DNA from: Nitrososphaerota archaeon | GTDB taxonomy: Archaea; Thermoproteota; Nitrososphaeria; Nitrososphaerales; UBA183 | Length of the DNA stretch: 38,845 nt | Assembly: GCA_029785235.1 (NCBI GenBank) | Contig: JAFMAA010000007.1 | Coordinates: 1 to 38,845, forward strand | Direction of reading: 5' to 3' | Shown: positions 32,627-38,845 of the stretch, piece after piece | Position numbering within the stretch: the stretch's first letter is position 1 | Layout: each line of letters begins with the position of its first letter | The notes under the pieces: generated by a model | Told to the model about the DNA's origin: nothing | The model's database searches: none | The model's input: only the letters and a program-made list of their open reading frames with translations | Position numbers and translations under genes: made by a program

Positions 32627-33058
32627 TCAAGAAAGCCTCTTCAAGAGCACTGAAATCCCCTGGGAAACCTCTGAAGCCAAAAGCAGGAAGATAGCGATGA
32701 CTGCTGGAAGTATGAAGAAAATTGCAACCCCCTGAATCGCATTGGCGCCAACAAAAATCAAGTTGGGGACGTAGCCGAATTGAATACTGAATGATGCGCC
32801 CACGTGAAAGAAGGTGTACGCTACAGAGTTGAAACCTTCGATCTGTGTAAAGGGAGGACACCCAATCTGAACTCCATTACCTCCGCAGTTGAAGGTCATT
32901 TGGAATGGGATTGCAGGAACGAAAAGTGAGGCCAAGAGTAATGTGAGAGCGGATGCCATCGCAATTCGAAATTTGGCGAGCCTCAACGCAGATTTTTCAG
33001 CGGTAGGACAAGTATTATCGCTTTTCCGTAACCACATTACTGGACGCTGCTGACCCAA
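32627..33058 (-). CDS. membrane protein, two or three helices
   Basis: 143 residues from the upstream start, which overlaps the preceding gene by 22 bases. Helices: IAMASALTLLLASLFVPAIP near residue 32 and GVAIFFILPAVIAIFLLLAS near 110. Between them is a Cys-containing outer loop (FNCGGNGVQIGCPPF). Probably an accessory to the secreted protein encoded just upstream, with which it is co-transcribed. No family recognised. Confidence 0.6.
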   Translation of the reverse strand: MGQQRPVMWLRKSDNTCPTAEKSALRLAKFRIAMASALTLLLASLFVPAIPFQMTFNCGGNGVQIGCPPFTQIEGFNSVAYTFFHVGASFSIQFGYVPNLIFVGANAIQGVAIFFILPAVIAIFLLLASEVSQGISVLLKRLS

Positions 33059-34273
33059 CCTTCAGTCCAGGAATTGCCACTCGCGGCTATAGTTCCGGTA
33101 TTCGTGTTCTGCGTGCTTTGGTCTATGTAGTACGCCTGAATTGGATTTGAATTAATGTTTATGTTCTCGCATGTTGCCGTAACGTCACAGATGTTGCCCG
33201 TGAAATCTACAGCGTTGCCATTTTGGGAGAATTTGGGTATCTGGCATAAGTACTTCGGTTTGTAGTAGTATCCGGCGGTGCAATCAGTGTTGTCTTGCGG
33301 AGACTCGAAGATATACCAACCGTACTTTAATGTGCCAACTGTTCGACATGCGATGTATTGTGTTTTGTAGTTCGAGCCAATGCTCCATTCTTCTGACCAC
33401 TGGTCGCCGTAAGGAAGGCAGTTCCCTGTTATCAGTGTCGACATCGTAATTGTTTGGCCAGGACCAGTTATCCAGCTCGGAGGAGATACGCCATATTCGA
33501 TCCCACCCCCTGACGCCCCAATTGCTTCAAATACTAAAGAGACATTGTAGCTGTTGGCCGTGGAAGGAGGAGTTTGATGTCCCCCCACCATTGGATGCCT
33601 CCCCCGCGTCAAAAATGCCGTAGGGTTACTGTTATTGTTGTTGGCTACACCAGTCCATTCTGCGAACTCACGGCAAGAACCATCTTCGCTGCTGCCCAAA
33701 GACGTGGAAATGGTGTTAGGGACCTGTTTGCTTCCATACGCTTCTGATATGTATGCCGTGCCATAGCAATAGCCGGCTCTCTCCTTAGTGCAGTATTGGG
33801 CGGAATACCCACCATAGTTCTGACTAAGCTGTCCATTGGTCAGAGAAGCATCGTACTTGGTCTCGTTGACGAAATACATGCTCTGGATTGTACTGTTGTC
33901 GTGGAAGACATTGACAACGACGTAAGCAGTGTTATCTGAAGAAAACAAAATCACTGTTTCGATTGATGGCGTCGAAGGACCCCACATGTATCCGAAGCTC
34001 ATATATGGATTGATGTGGTACGAGAGTCCCTGCGAGAGCTTTGAATCGCAATGAACCCTCGATTAATGGAACTAGCGCATTGCCCCACCCAGTCAAGTTG
34101 ATGTCACCAGGATAACCCGGTCCAACTCCGTGAGCATTATACGGAGGAGGTGAGGGATTAGTCTGAGCTCGCGCAGGTAATAAAACCCTGAGCGAAGTAC
34201 CTAGGGGAATCAGAAGCGCGAACATTCCGAGGATCTTGAACCTTCCCCTTTCACGATGCCTTGGCCCTTCCAA
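33037..34273 (-). pseudogene. secreted protein with one frameshift
   Basis: The first part (TTG 34273) has a signal peptide, FKILGMFALLIPLGTSL with cleavage likely after PARA, then TNPSPPPYNAHGVGPGYPG and GWGNALVPLIEGS. Near 34060 the frame changes: the other frame continues LSQGLSYHINPYMSFGYMWG and then runs about 330 residues to 33037. It is rich in Asn, Thr, Ser, Tyr and Cys, including CREFAEWTGVANNNNSN. The EWTG-type block recalls glutamic-peptidase-like secreted proteins, but this is weak. A single lesion separates the halves, so the gene was recently whole or the base is a sequencing error. Confidence 0.6.
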
Positions 34274-34292
34274 CCCTAGGACCGTGACGCGA

Positions 34293-34532
34293 TCAGGCTC
34301 CCAGCTGGAGCGCTTCCAAGAACCCTTCTTTGGTTAGCGCCGCTTCGGCGAGGATGTCCATCAGAAGCCCGTTGCCGACGGGGTCGTGCCTGGGAGCAAC
34401 TATGCGGACGCCTTCTTGGTTGCGGAGGAGGATGTGGCTCGAAGGCTGCCTGACCGGGACGAACCCGAACCTCCTAAGGACCTTCAGGACCTGTCTCCAG
34501 GACAGGCTCGGGAGCTTCTGCGGCCCCGGCAG
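34293..34532 (-). pseudogene. hicA: HicA-like mRNA interferase toxin, no standard start codon
   Basis: The frame following the hicB stop reads LPSLSWRQVLKVLRRFGFV, then RQPSSHILLRNQEGVRI and VAPRHDPVGNGLLMDILAEA. This is the HicA double-stranded RNA-binding-like fold with the catalytic His in SSH (usual GSH) and PxH (here PRH). The only in-frame start near the N-terminus is CTG 34532. TOXIN length (79 residues) is normal. Either a CTG start is used through coupling with hicB, or the original ATG was lost. Confidence 0.65.
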
Positions 34533-34742
34533 CTAAACGGTTACCTGGATCAGCCTGGCCTTCTGCTCTCTCGCCTGGGCGTGCACGTCCTCAAGATAGA
34601 GCTTAATCGCATCCTGGACGTTCTTGATCGCCTCGGCTTCTGTCTTTCCCTAGCTCATGCATCCCGGGAGCTCGACACACTTGGCCACGAACCCCTCCCC
34701 CCGCTCACGCTTGAGTGACACGTGATAGTTCCTTGCCTCCAT
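34533..34742 (-). pseudogene. hicB: HicB-like antitoxin with in-frame amber stop
   Basis: From ATG 34742: NYHVSLKRERGEGFVAKC, VELPGCMS, TAG at codon 31 (34652-34650), then GKTEAEAIKNVQDAIKLYLE. HicB normally reads GCxSQGxT here, so a Gln codon CAG became TAG. The rest of the frame is unbroken to the stop at 34533, next to hicA. The N-terminal partial RNase H-like domain of HicB holds the toxin. Loss of the antitoxin would need a silent toxin, which agrees with hicA lacking a normal start. Confidence 0.7.
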
Positions 34743-34950
34743 CGAGGGAGGGAAAGAGGGTCGCGGTATCTATCCTGCCCTGTCTGAAATGAATCCCCAC
34801 GGCCGGCCAGTACTGAAAGTGCCGGAATCTGCAAGGATTCAAGGGTGAGGGAGCTCTTTGATTTTTCCGTCCTCGCCGATTGACACCAGGCGCAGAAGAT
34901 GAGTGGCAATCACACGATTCCCGAGGATAGTCATTGAAACGAAATGTGTA

Positions 34951-35045
34951 GAATCGAACCCAAGGGGGTTCGATTCTGAGCGGGCCCAACGGGAATCGGT
35001 GCATTTTCGCAGCTAGAAGTGGTATCGAAACGGAACGGGTTCATG
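34951..35045 (-). repeat. tRNA-derived dispersed element, copy B, with flanking hairpin
   Basis: 34980-35045 (+ strand) reads GCGGGCCCAACGGGAATCGG, then TGCATTTTCGCAGCTAGAAG, TGGTATCGAAACGG and ACGGGTTCATG. Directly before it is a perfect 11-base inverted repeat with 4-base loop, GAATCGAACCC (34951-34961) and GGGTTCGATTC (34966-34976). The same arrangement (hairpin, CTGAG, GCGGGCCC) flanks the tRNA-Lys 3' end at 38596-38633, so this copy includes tRNA 3' flank as well as the tRNA end. Confidence 0.7.
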
Positions 35046-35083
35046 TTATGATGGTATCGGATGCGTTCCTGGCCTGTTGGAAG

Positions 35084-35521
35084 TCAGGCCTTACTTGGGC
35101 GCAGGACAGGAACCCTCAGTCCCATGTCCGCGTAATCAGCGTCATTCCAAGTGACGAACTCGTCTGAGGTCGCTTCCGCTTGGGCCGCTATCAGGAAGTC
35201 GGGAAGTATCCTCTCAAAGGCAGCTTTCCCTCTTATCCCTCTCGAGTAAAGCTCACCGGCCCTTCTGGCAACCTTCAGCGATCTAGATGTCCTGACCTCT
35301 ACGCCATTGACCTTGAGGAGGCTTTGGACCCTTGCTTCCTCGACCTTCGGATCTGGCGCTAGAAATATCCCTGTGTAGAGTTCTGAGTATACGACATCGG
35401 GAATGACAAGTTGACTCTTGTTCTCAATGGCTCGACGAAGGAAGTTGTCGGTCTCTTCGGCGAACCTGTCTCCGCTGAGATGGCTAATTAGTATGCTGGT
35501 GTCCAGGGCAAGCGTCGTCAT
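35084..35521 (-). CDS. vapC: PIN-domain toxin (VapC)
   Basis: 145 residues with Asp7 in LALDTSILISHL, Glu47 in VVYSELYTGIF, Asp108 in ILPDFLIAAQAE and Asp127/129 in VTWNDADYADMG, the metal ligands of a PIN nuclease. It overlaps its antitoxin gene by 4 bases. Sequence is clearly different from the other VapC at 28997, so this is not a duplication. It lies between tRNA-derived copies B and D. Confidence 0.88.
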   Translation of the reverse strand: MTTLALDTSILISHLSGDRFAEETDNFLRRAIENKSQLVIPDVVYSELYTGIFLAPDPKVEEARVQSLLKVNGVEVRTSRSLKVARRAGELYSRGIRGKAAFERILPDFLIAAQAEATSDEFVTWNDADYADMGLRVPVLRPSKA

Positions 35522-35772
35522 CTCTTCGGCCCTTTGTTTCTGAGCCAGCGAACCATTTCAATGGAATCCTTCCCGCCGATGAAGGCCGGATGCGACTTCC
35601 AAGTTCCCCTTGTCTCCTTCATCACCGCCTCCCAGCTTCTACCTACTTTTTCAATCACCACCTTTCCCTCTTGACTGCTGACGTCGACCACGTCGCCGAC
35701 GTTGATTCCTACCTCTTCCCTGACTTCCTCGGGAATTGTGATCTGGTATCGTCTGGCCACCTTAGCTTTCAT
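35518..35772 (-). CDS. vapB: AbrB/SpoVT-type antitoxin (VapB)
   Basis: 84 residues. KVARRYQITIPEEVREEVGI and NVGDVVDVSSQEGKVVIEKV form the swapped-hairpin AbrB fold; the C-terminal 35 residues bind the toxin. It represses its own operon together with VapC. An inverted repeat overlapping the promoter (35787-35807) is the likely operator. The ATG is 15 bases from this site, so the transcript has almost no leader. Confidence 0.87.
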   Translation of the reverse strand: MKAKVARRYQITIPEEVREEVGINVGDVVDVSSQEGKVVIEKVGRSWEAVMKETRGTWKSHPAFIGGKDSIEMVRWLRNKGPKR

Positions 35773-35786
35773 GGTCCGTACTAGGA

Positions 35787-35813
35787 TTCCTATTTATCAG
35801 ATAGGAATATAAC
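35787..35813 (-). promoter_or_regulatory. vapBC promoter and operator
   Basis: Perfect arms TTCCTAT (35787-35793) and ATAGGAA (35801-35807) around 7 bases; the minus-strand string GTTATATTCC (35804-35813) is a TATA box that shares bases with the right arm. Bound AbrB-type antitoxin would block it. Confidence 0.6.
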
Positions 35814-35872
35814 CATTTCTCAACGGGTTCCACTTGTTCTACAAAGATAGGTTGGTGAAACTGAGCGAATTT

Positions 35873-35930
35873 GCGGGCCCGAAGGGACCCGGACCGAAAG
35901 CGGTCCTAGAAGTGGTATCACGAGTTCGTT
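35873..35930 (-). repeat. tRNA-derived dispersed element, copy D (diverged)
   Basis: The + strand starts GCGGGCCCGAAGGGACCCGG, the core is replaced by ACCGAAAGCGGTCC, and it ends TAGAAGTGGTATCACGAGTTCG, matching copy B at both sides. About 60 bases further on (about 35980) TTTGATGCCAAGTTT resembles TTTGATACCAAGTTT before copy C (about 28793). Confidence 0.5.
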
Positions 35931-36057
35931 CTTCCATGGGCTCAAACCCGTCAGGGCGTAAACGTTTGAATCCGAATCAGATTTGATGCCAAGTTTGAAC
36001 TCAGTCACCTACAGGCGCTGTCGCCTTACGATTCACTTCACCAATGTTGAGGGAGCA

Positions 36058-36085
36058 CATTTGACACTATAGGCATGTGTCGAAC
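36058..36085 (+). repeat. 28-29 base direct repeat, copy 1 (promoter-like)
   Basis: CATTTGACACTATAGGCAT followed by GTGTCGAAC; a similar string is at 37610-37638. It contains CTATAGG, 30 bases before ATG 36100, so it may hold the promoter of the acetyltransferase gene. Confidence 0.45.
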
Positions 36086-36099
36086 GGCGCTTACAACTT

Positions 36100-36711
36100 A
36101 TGTACAACCAATGCGGTTGGCAGGACGTGCCTCTCACGTCGAAGCAGCTTACGCCCGAGACCTGGCCTGCGTTCGCTCGCTTGGTGGAGAAACACAACGG
36201 GATCTTCGGCGGGTGTTGGTGCATCTCCTTTCATCTCGAGCCCGGGGAAGGGAGACACGGTGCGGCGGCATACCGAGCAATGAAAGAGGAGCGAGTGCGG
36301 ATAGGGCGGGCGCACGCCGCGCTCGTCTTCGATGGCCCGAACGCGGTCGGGTGGTGTCAGTTTGGCCCTACTGTGGAACTCCCGAACATACGGAGCAAGA
36401 AGACCTACGAAGAGGGACTGCGCAAGCTTCCAGACTGGCGAATCACCTGCTTCTTCATCGACCGAGAACGCCGGGGGCAGGGTATCGCCACCCTCGCCCT
36501 CCGTGAGGCGCTTCGATACATCGCTCATCTCGGTGGCGGGGTCGTCGAGGCATACCCCGAGGACTACACGAATGAGAAGGTCTCCTCCTCTTTCCTGTGC
36601 AGCGGGACCTTGGGCATGTTCGAGAAGATGGGGTTCCGTAAGACGCGCAAGATTGCGATGCGTCGGTGGGTCGTAGCCCGAAGGATTCTCCCGGCGCGGT
36701 CCCGACAGTAA
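36100..36711 (+). CDS. GNAT-family acetyltransferase
   Basis: 203 residues. LTPETWPAFARLVEKHNG and GGCWCISFHLEPGEG open the protein; the acetyl-CoA loop is CFFIDRERRGQGIATLALRE (Arg-x2-Gly-x-Ala); FEKMGFRKTRKIAMRRWV ends the fold. This is the group with the GGCWC-type N-terminal block found in many bacteria and soil archaea. Substrate unknown. It is a single gene with a possible promoter in the 28-base repeat just upstream. Its base use is like that of the core genes rather than the AT-richer neighbours. Confidence 0.85.
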   Translation: MYNQCGWQDVPLTSKQLTPETWPAFARLVEKHNGIFGGCWCISFHLEPGEGRHGAAAYRAMKEERVRIGRAHAALVFDGPNAVGWCQFGPTVELPNIRSKKTYEEGLRKLPDWRITCFFIDRERRGQGIATLALREALRYIAHLGGGVVEAYPEDYTNEKVSSSFLCSGTLGMFEKMGFRKTRKIAMRRWVVARRILPARSRQ

Positions 36712-36795
36712 GCGAACTGAACTCAGCGGCTGGTGCTGACCCGGAGGACTCTCCCGTTGTCGATAGCCTTCTCGGAGGCCCGCTTCGACCGCACG

Positions 36796-37497
36796 TCACT
36801 TGGTCAGGAATACCAGGTCCTTGGCCAACTCTTCAGGTTTCGTAATCATCGGCCAATGGCCCGTCTCTATGACCTTGTAGGGACCGTTCAGCTTCCCCCA
36901 CTTCCCAGCGATAATCTCGTCAACTGGGTCCCCACTGAGACTGCAAAAAACATACGTTTCCTTCGTCTCGTCGTAGTTCTTTGACAGTGTAATCGGGTCT
37001 TTCGCAAGTTGGATTGGCCAGGGTGTCGCCATGGACATCATCCACTTCCGGTTCGGACCTACGACGTCTTTTCCGATGCGGTCGATAATCTCTTCGGTGA
37101 GGGGGATTGCATTGCCGCCTTGCGGCGGAGGGCCAAACTCGCGGGTTGGGTCGAATCCACCCTGAGGTTCCATCACGATTTCTGGCCGGAACGCATCAAC
37201 GTAGACGATCTTCTGTACCTTATCGTGCGCGTGGTCCGCCACCAAAGCCGCTACTTTGCCGGCGAAGCTGTGCCCCACCAGTACGAAGTCGTCGAGGTCG
37301 TTGTACTTGATTACATTCAGGACATCCTGTATGGCGGTCTCCATGCCGACATCTCTTGTTGCGAGATGCACCCTGTCGCCCATTCCAGTCAATGTGACAG
37401 GATAGGTGGAATGACCTTCCTTCTCTAGGATGGGAGTGACATCTTTCCAGGCCCACGCCCCCAGCCATGCGCCTGGGATCAGAACGAATCTAGCCAA
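36796..37497 (-). CDS. alpha/beta hydrolase, SABP2/EstC-like esterase
   Basis: 233 residues from TTG 37497. FVLIPGAWLGAWAWKDV is the oxyanion region, Ser77 in VLVGHSFAGKVAA the nucleophile, and His214 in IETGHWPMITKPEEL completes the triad; an Asp in the segment around SLSGDPV is the likely acid. The HGAxxGAW-type opening and GHWPM end match the methyl-esterase group that includes plant SABP2 and bacterial EstC. It hydrolyses small esters in the cytoplasm. No signal peptide. Unrelated in detail to the hydrolase at 27372. Confidence 0.83.
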   Translation of the reverse strand: MARFVLIPGAWLGAWAWKDVTPILEKEGHSTYPVTLTGMGDRVHLATRDVGMETAIQDVLNVIKYNDLDDFVLVGHSFAGKVAALVADHAHDKVQKIVYVDAFRPEIVMEPQGGFDPTREFGPPPQGGNAIPLTEEIIDRIGKDVVGPNRKWMMSMATPWPIQLAKDPITLSKNYDETKETYVFCSLSGDPVDEIIAGKWGKLNGPYKVIETGHWPMITKPEELAKDLVFLTK

Positions 37498-37609
37498 GGT
37501 GACCCTCGTAGATGGTTCCCTACATAAGCCTCTGCTCGAACGCTTGCTTTGGTCAGGAGGGCTGCGCGAAACTGATGTCTGGGAGTCCGACCAACTTCTC
37601 CAGTCGCAT

Positions 37610-37638
37610 CATTTGACAGTATACGCATACAGTCGAAC
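37610..37638 (+). repeat. 28-29 base direct repeat, copy 2
   Basis: CATTTGACAGTATACGCAT then ACAGTCGAAC; about 24 of 29 positions match copy 1 at 36058-36085. No gene starts just downstream on this strand. Confidence 0.45.
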
Positions 37639-37684
37639 AGAGTCGGATGGTGCCACTGTAATCGTAGAGAATGGGAGGAGATAC

Positions 37685-38438
37685 CTAACTATTCGTTTCC
37701 TTTCGCCAGACCACCAACGATAATCCCAAATCGAACTCGTTCAGTTTCAACAGATGTCCATACTTGCGAACCCATGTTCCATCCCGCATCTCTAACTCCA
37801 GTCGTTGCAATCCCTTGGCGCATTTTTCGGGAGGGATAAGAGCGAGGATCGATATATTCCGCCACACGCTTTCTCTCAGTATCTCACTTGGTCTCCGCCA
37901 GTAAGCTTCCGGGAACCCATCCATGCAGTCCCAGGGTACAGGGATTGGAATGACGTGAATAGGCTCGCCAAGAACGTCTTTGTAGGTGTCCAAAGGAAGT
38001 GAGTTCCTCAGGGCGAATTCCTCGGCGGCAGGAAAATAATCGCAAAGGAGCCATGACCTTGAAATCTTCGTTGAATCCCACGTGAACACGACTACGCGGT
38101 CCCTTACCACCCGTCGCATTTCGGAGTCCTTGGGCCTTATCTGTCCAATGATGAACCGTGGCAACTGCCATTGCAGCGTCGAAGGACCCATCTGGGAACG
38201 AAAGGAACTCGGCTACGGCTCTCAATCCCTCGAACGGTTCCGATCTCTGACTCATCATCAATGATGAGGGTTCTACTGAAGTGACTCGGTGACCCTTTGG
38301 CTCGTAAGAGCCTGTCCCGGATCCCACGTTCAAAACCCATTCACAGCCTTCAAGAGCCGCACTTATTCTTACGAAGATTCGTTGGTCGGTTCGGCGGGTC
38401 TTCGAGCAGGAGGATCCAATACTATCATACAGTGCCAT
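37685..38438 (-). pseudogene. class I SAM methyltransferase with one frameshift
   Basis: The first frame (ATG 38438) has WVLNVGSGTGSYEPKGHRV, the SAM loop, then VTSVEPSSLMMSQR and FPDGSFDAAMAVATVHHWTD. Near 38125 the reading moves to the next frame, EMRRVVRDRVVVFTWDST, and continues through LCDYFPAAEEFA and PVPWDCMDGFPEAYWRRP to 37685. HHWTD followed by ...LREMRRV is the usual order in Methyltransf_11-type enzymes, so one small indel splits a normal gene of about 250 residues. Substrate unknown. Confidence 0.72.
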
Positions 38439-38595
38439 CTCTTACTTTGTAGAATAGTGGCAGTTGGACATTTCGGTGGACTTCCGGTGCGTCCGGGGCG
38501 AGAGGTAGACGGGATAACCGTCAATGTGCAACTCCCATGGCCATGAATTACCGCCACAAGATATCTGAACATCGTCCCATGAAACGACCTGTCTG

Positions 38596-38621
38596 GAATC
38601 GAACGCGAGGGGATTCGATTC
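38596..38621. repeat. inverted repeat at the 3' flank of tRNA-Lys
   Basis: Arms GAATCGAA (38596-38603) and TTCGATTC (38614-38621) around 10 bases, five bases from the tRNA 3' end. The arms repeat the tRNA T-loop sequence. It may end the tRNA transcript; the same hairpin (longer arms) is in copy B. Confidence 0.6.
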
Positions 38622-38625
38622 TGAG

Positions 38626-38733
38626 CGGGCCCGACGGGAATCGAACCCGTTTAGGGGCGTCGGCTGACCCTCGGGTTAAAAGCCCGATGCTCTACCTGAG
38701 TTCTCTCCAGTTGTGGAACTAAGCTACGGGCCC
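38626..38733 (-). tRNA. tRNA-Lys(TTT) with two non-canonical insertions
   Basis: Acceptor GGGCCCG (38733-38727) pairs with CGGGCCC (38633-38627), discriminator G. D-stem GCTT/GAGC; anticodon stem TCGGG/CCCGA with loop CTTTTAA, uninterrupted, anticodon TTT at 38680-38678. T-stem ACGGG/CCCGT, loop TTCGATT. The D-loop (AGT...CAGGTA) contains 19 extra bases at 38717-38699, and the variable region is 20 bases (38670-38651) instead of 4-5. Both are best explained as introns outside the anticodon loop, giving a mature tRNA of about 74 bases. CCA is not encoded. Confidence 0.88.
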
Positions 38734-38755
38734 GCGCCACCCGTCGCCTTGCGTC

Positions 38756-38766
38756 CTGTATTTTAC
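38756..38766 (-). promoter_or_regulatory. TATA box of tRNA-Lys
   Basis: GTAAAATACAG on the minus strand, 23-33 bases before the tRNA 5' end. Confidence 0.6.
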
Positions 38767-38776
38767 TGTGAGCAGC

Positions 38777-38845
38777 CTAAGGCAGCAAGCTCCGGACTAC
38801 TTTCATGGTCTTTCTCTCGGCTGCTACGTCCTTGTAAGGAGTCTC
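38777..38845 (-). CDS. C-terminal end of an unknown protein (cut by window)
   Basis: The last 22 residues, KDVAAERKTMKVVRSLLP preceded by ETPY, end at TAG 38777. The gene enters from the right edge, upstream of the tRNA on the same strand. Too little is present to name it. Confidence 0.45.
   Translation of the reverse strand, partial: ETPYKDVAAERKTMKVVRSLLP

Noticed and set aside
34650..34652. Amber codon as pyrrolysine in hicB
   Set aside because: The family has Gln at this place, one C-to-T change explains it, and the neighbouring hicA also looks damaged; no pyl gene in the window.
1..38845. CRISPR array
   Set aside because: No set of regularly spaced identical repeats was found; the dispersed elements are single copies kilobases apart.

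Overview
The window is archaeal chromosomal DNA. Evidence: TATA-like boxes 25-35 bases ahead of genes with little or no leader, split tRNA genes, coenzyme F420-type oxidoreductases, an Agl3-type UDP-sulfoquinovose synthase, an archaeal pilin N-terminus, and frequent GTG/TTG starts. GC is rather high outside promoters. The gene mix (cyclase-TPR signalling protein, KDG-aldolase-like enzyme, bacterial-type folB/folK/folP, non-canonical tRNA introns) suits a TACK-group archaeon such as a Nitrososphaeria or Bathyarchaeia relative. That placement is inference; no rRNA or ribosomal protein gene is present.

Layout. 1-1467: three ATGA-overlapping genes (SixA-like phosphatase, F420-dependent NADP reductase-like, F420/FMN split-barrel protein). 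1470-9190: decayed land with a methyltransferase pseudogene, a pilin-like fragment, a frameshifted small Cys-rich protein, a VirB4-like remnant, an insertion sequence with matching inverted ends and a frameshifted hypothetical gene. The intact 653-residue cyclase/TolB-like/TPR protein sits among them. 9193-12400: an RMD1-like membrane protein divergent from an arsenic operon (arsR, ACR3 pump, arsenate reductase). 12339-15284: GH38 alpha-mannosidase and an intact 45-residue Cys-rich protein. 15396-18170: a PH/GRAM-like protein, a DUF4382-type surface protein and a membrane-bound winged-helix regulator. 18334-21886: a minus-strand operon agl3-like / glycosyltransferase / MFS permease, probably for sulfosugar-containing surface glycans. 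21999-24864: winged-helix protein, membrane protein, KDG-aldolase/DapA-family enzyme, 3-methyladenine glycosylase I and a small zinc finger. 24903-25010: tRNA-Asp(GTC) with two introns.

25200-38600 is mostly accessory: small zinc protein, membrane protein, PH-like protein, alpha/beta hydrolases, two vapBC modules, a damaged hicBA module, an integrase remnant, a frameshifted secreted protein and a frameshifted methyltransferase. Embedded in it is a folate-pterin group, folB-folK converging on folP, with a possible RNA switch ahead of folP. The right end has tRNA-Lys(TTT) with two non-canonical insertions and the end of one more gene.

Four copies of a roughly 65-base element whose one end copies the 3' end of the tRNA-Lys gene, plus one bare tRNA-Lys 3' fragment, lie at 7.6, 8.2, 28.8, 35.0 and 35.9 kb, next to or around toxin-antitoxin genes and broken genes. 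Together with the integrase remnant they suggest repeated use of the tRNA-Lys 3' end by small mobile cassettes. Many genes carry a single lesion (one frameshift or one stop); recent decay or sequencing/assembly error could both explain this.
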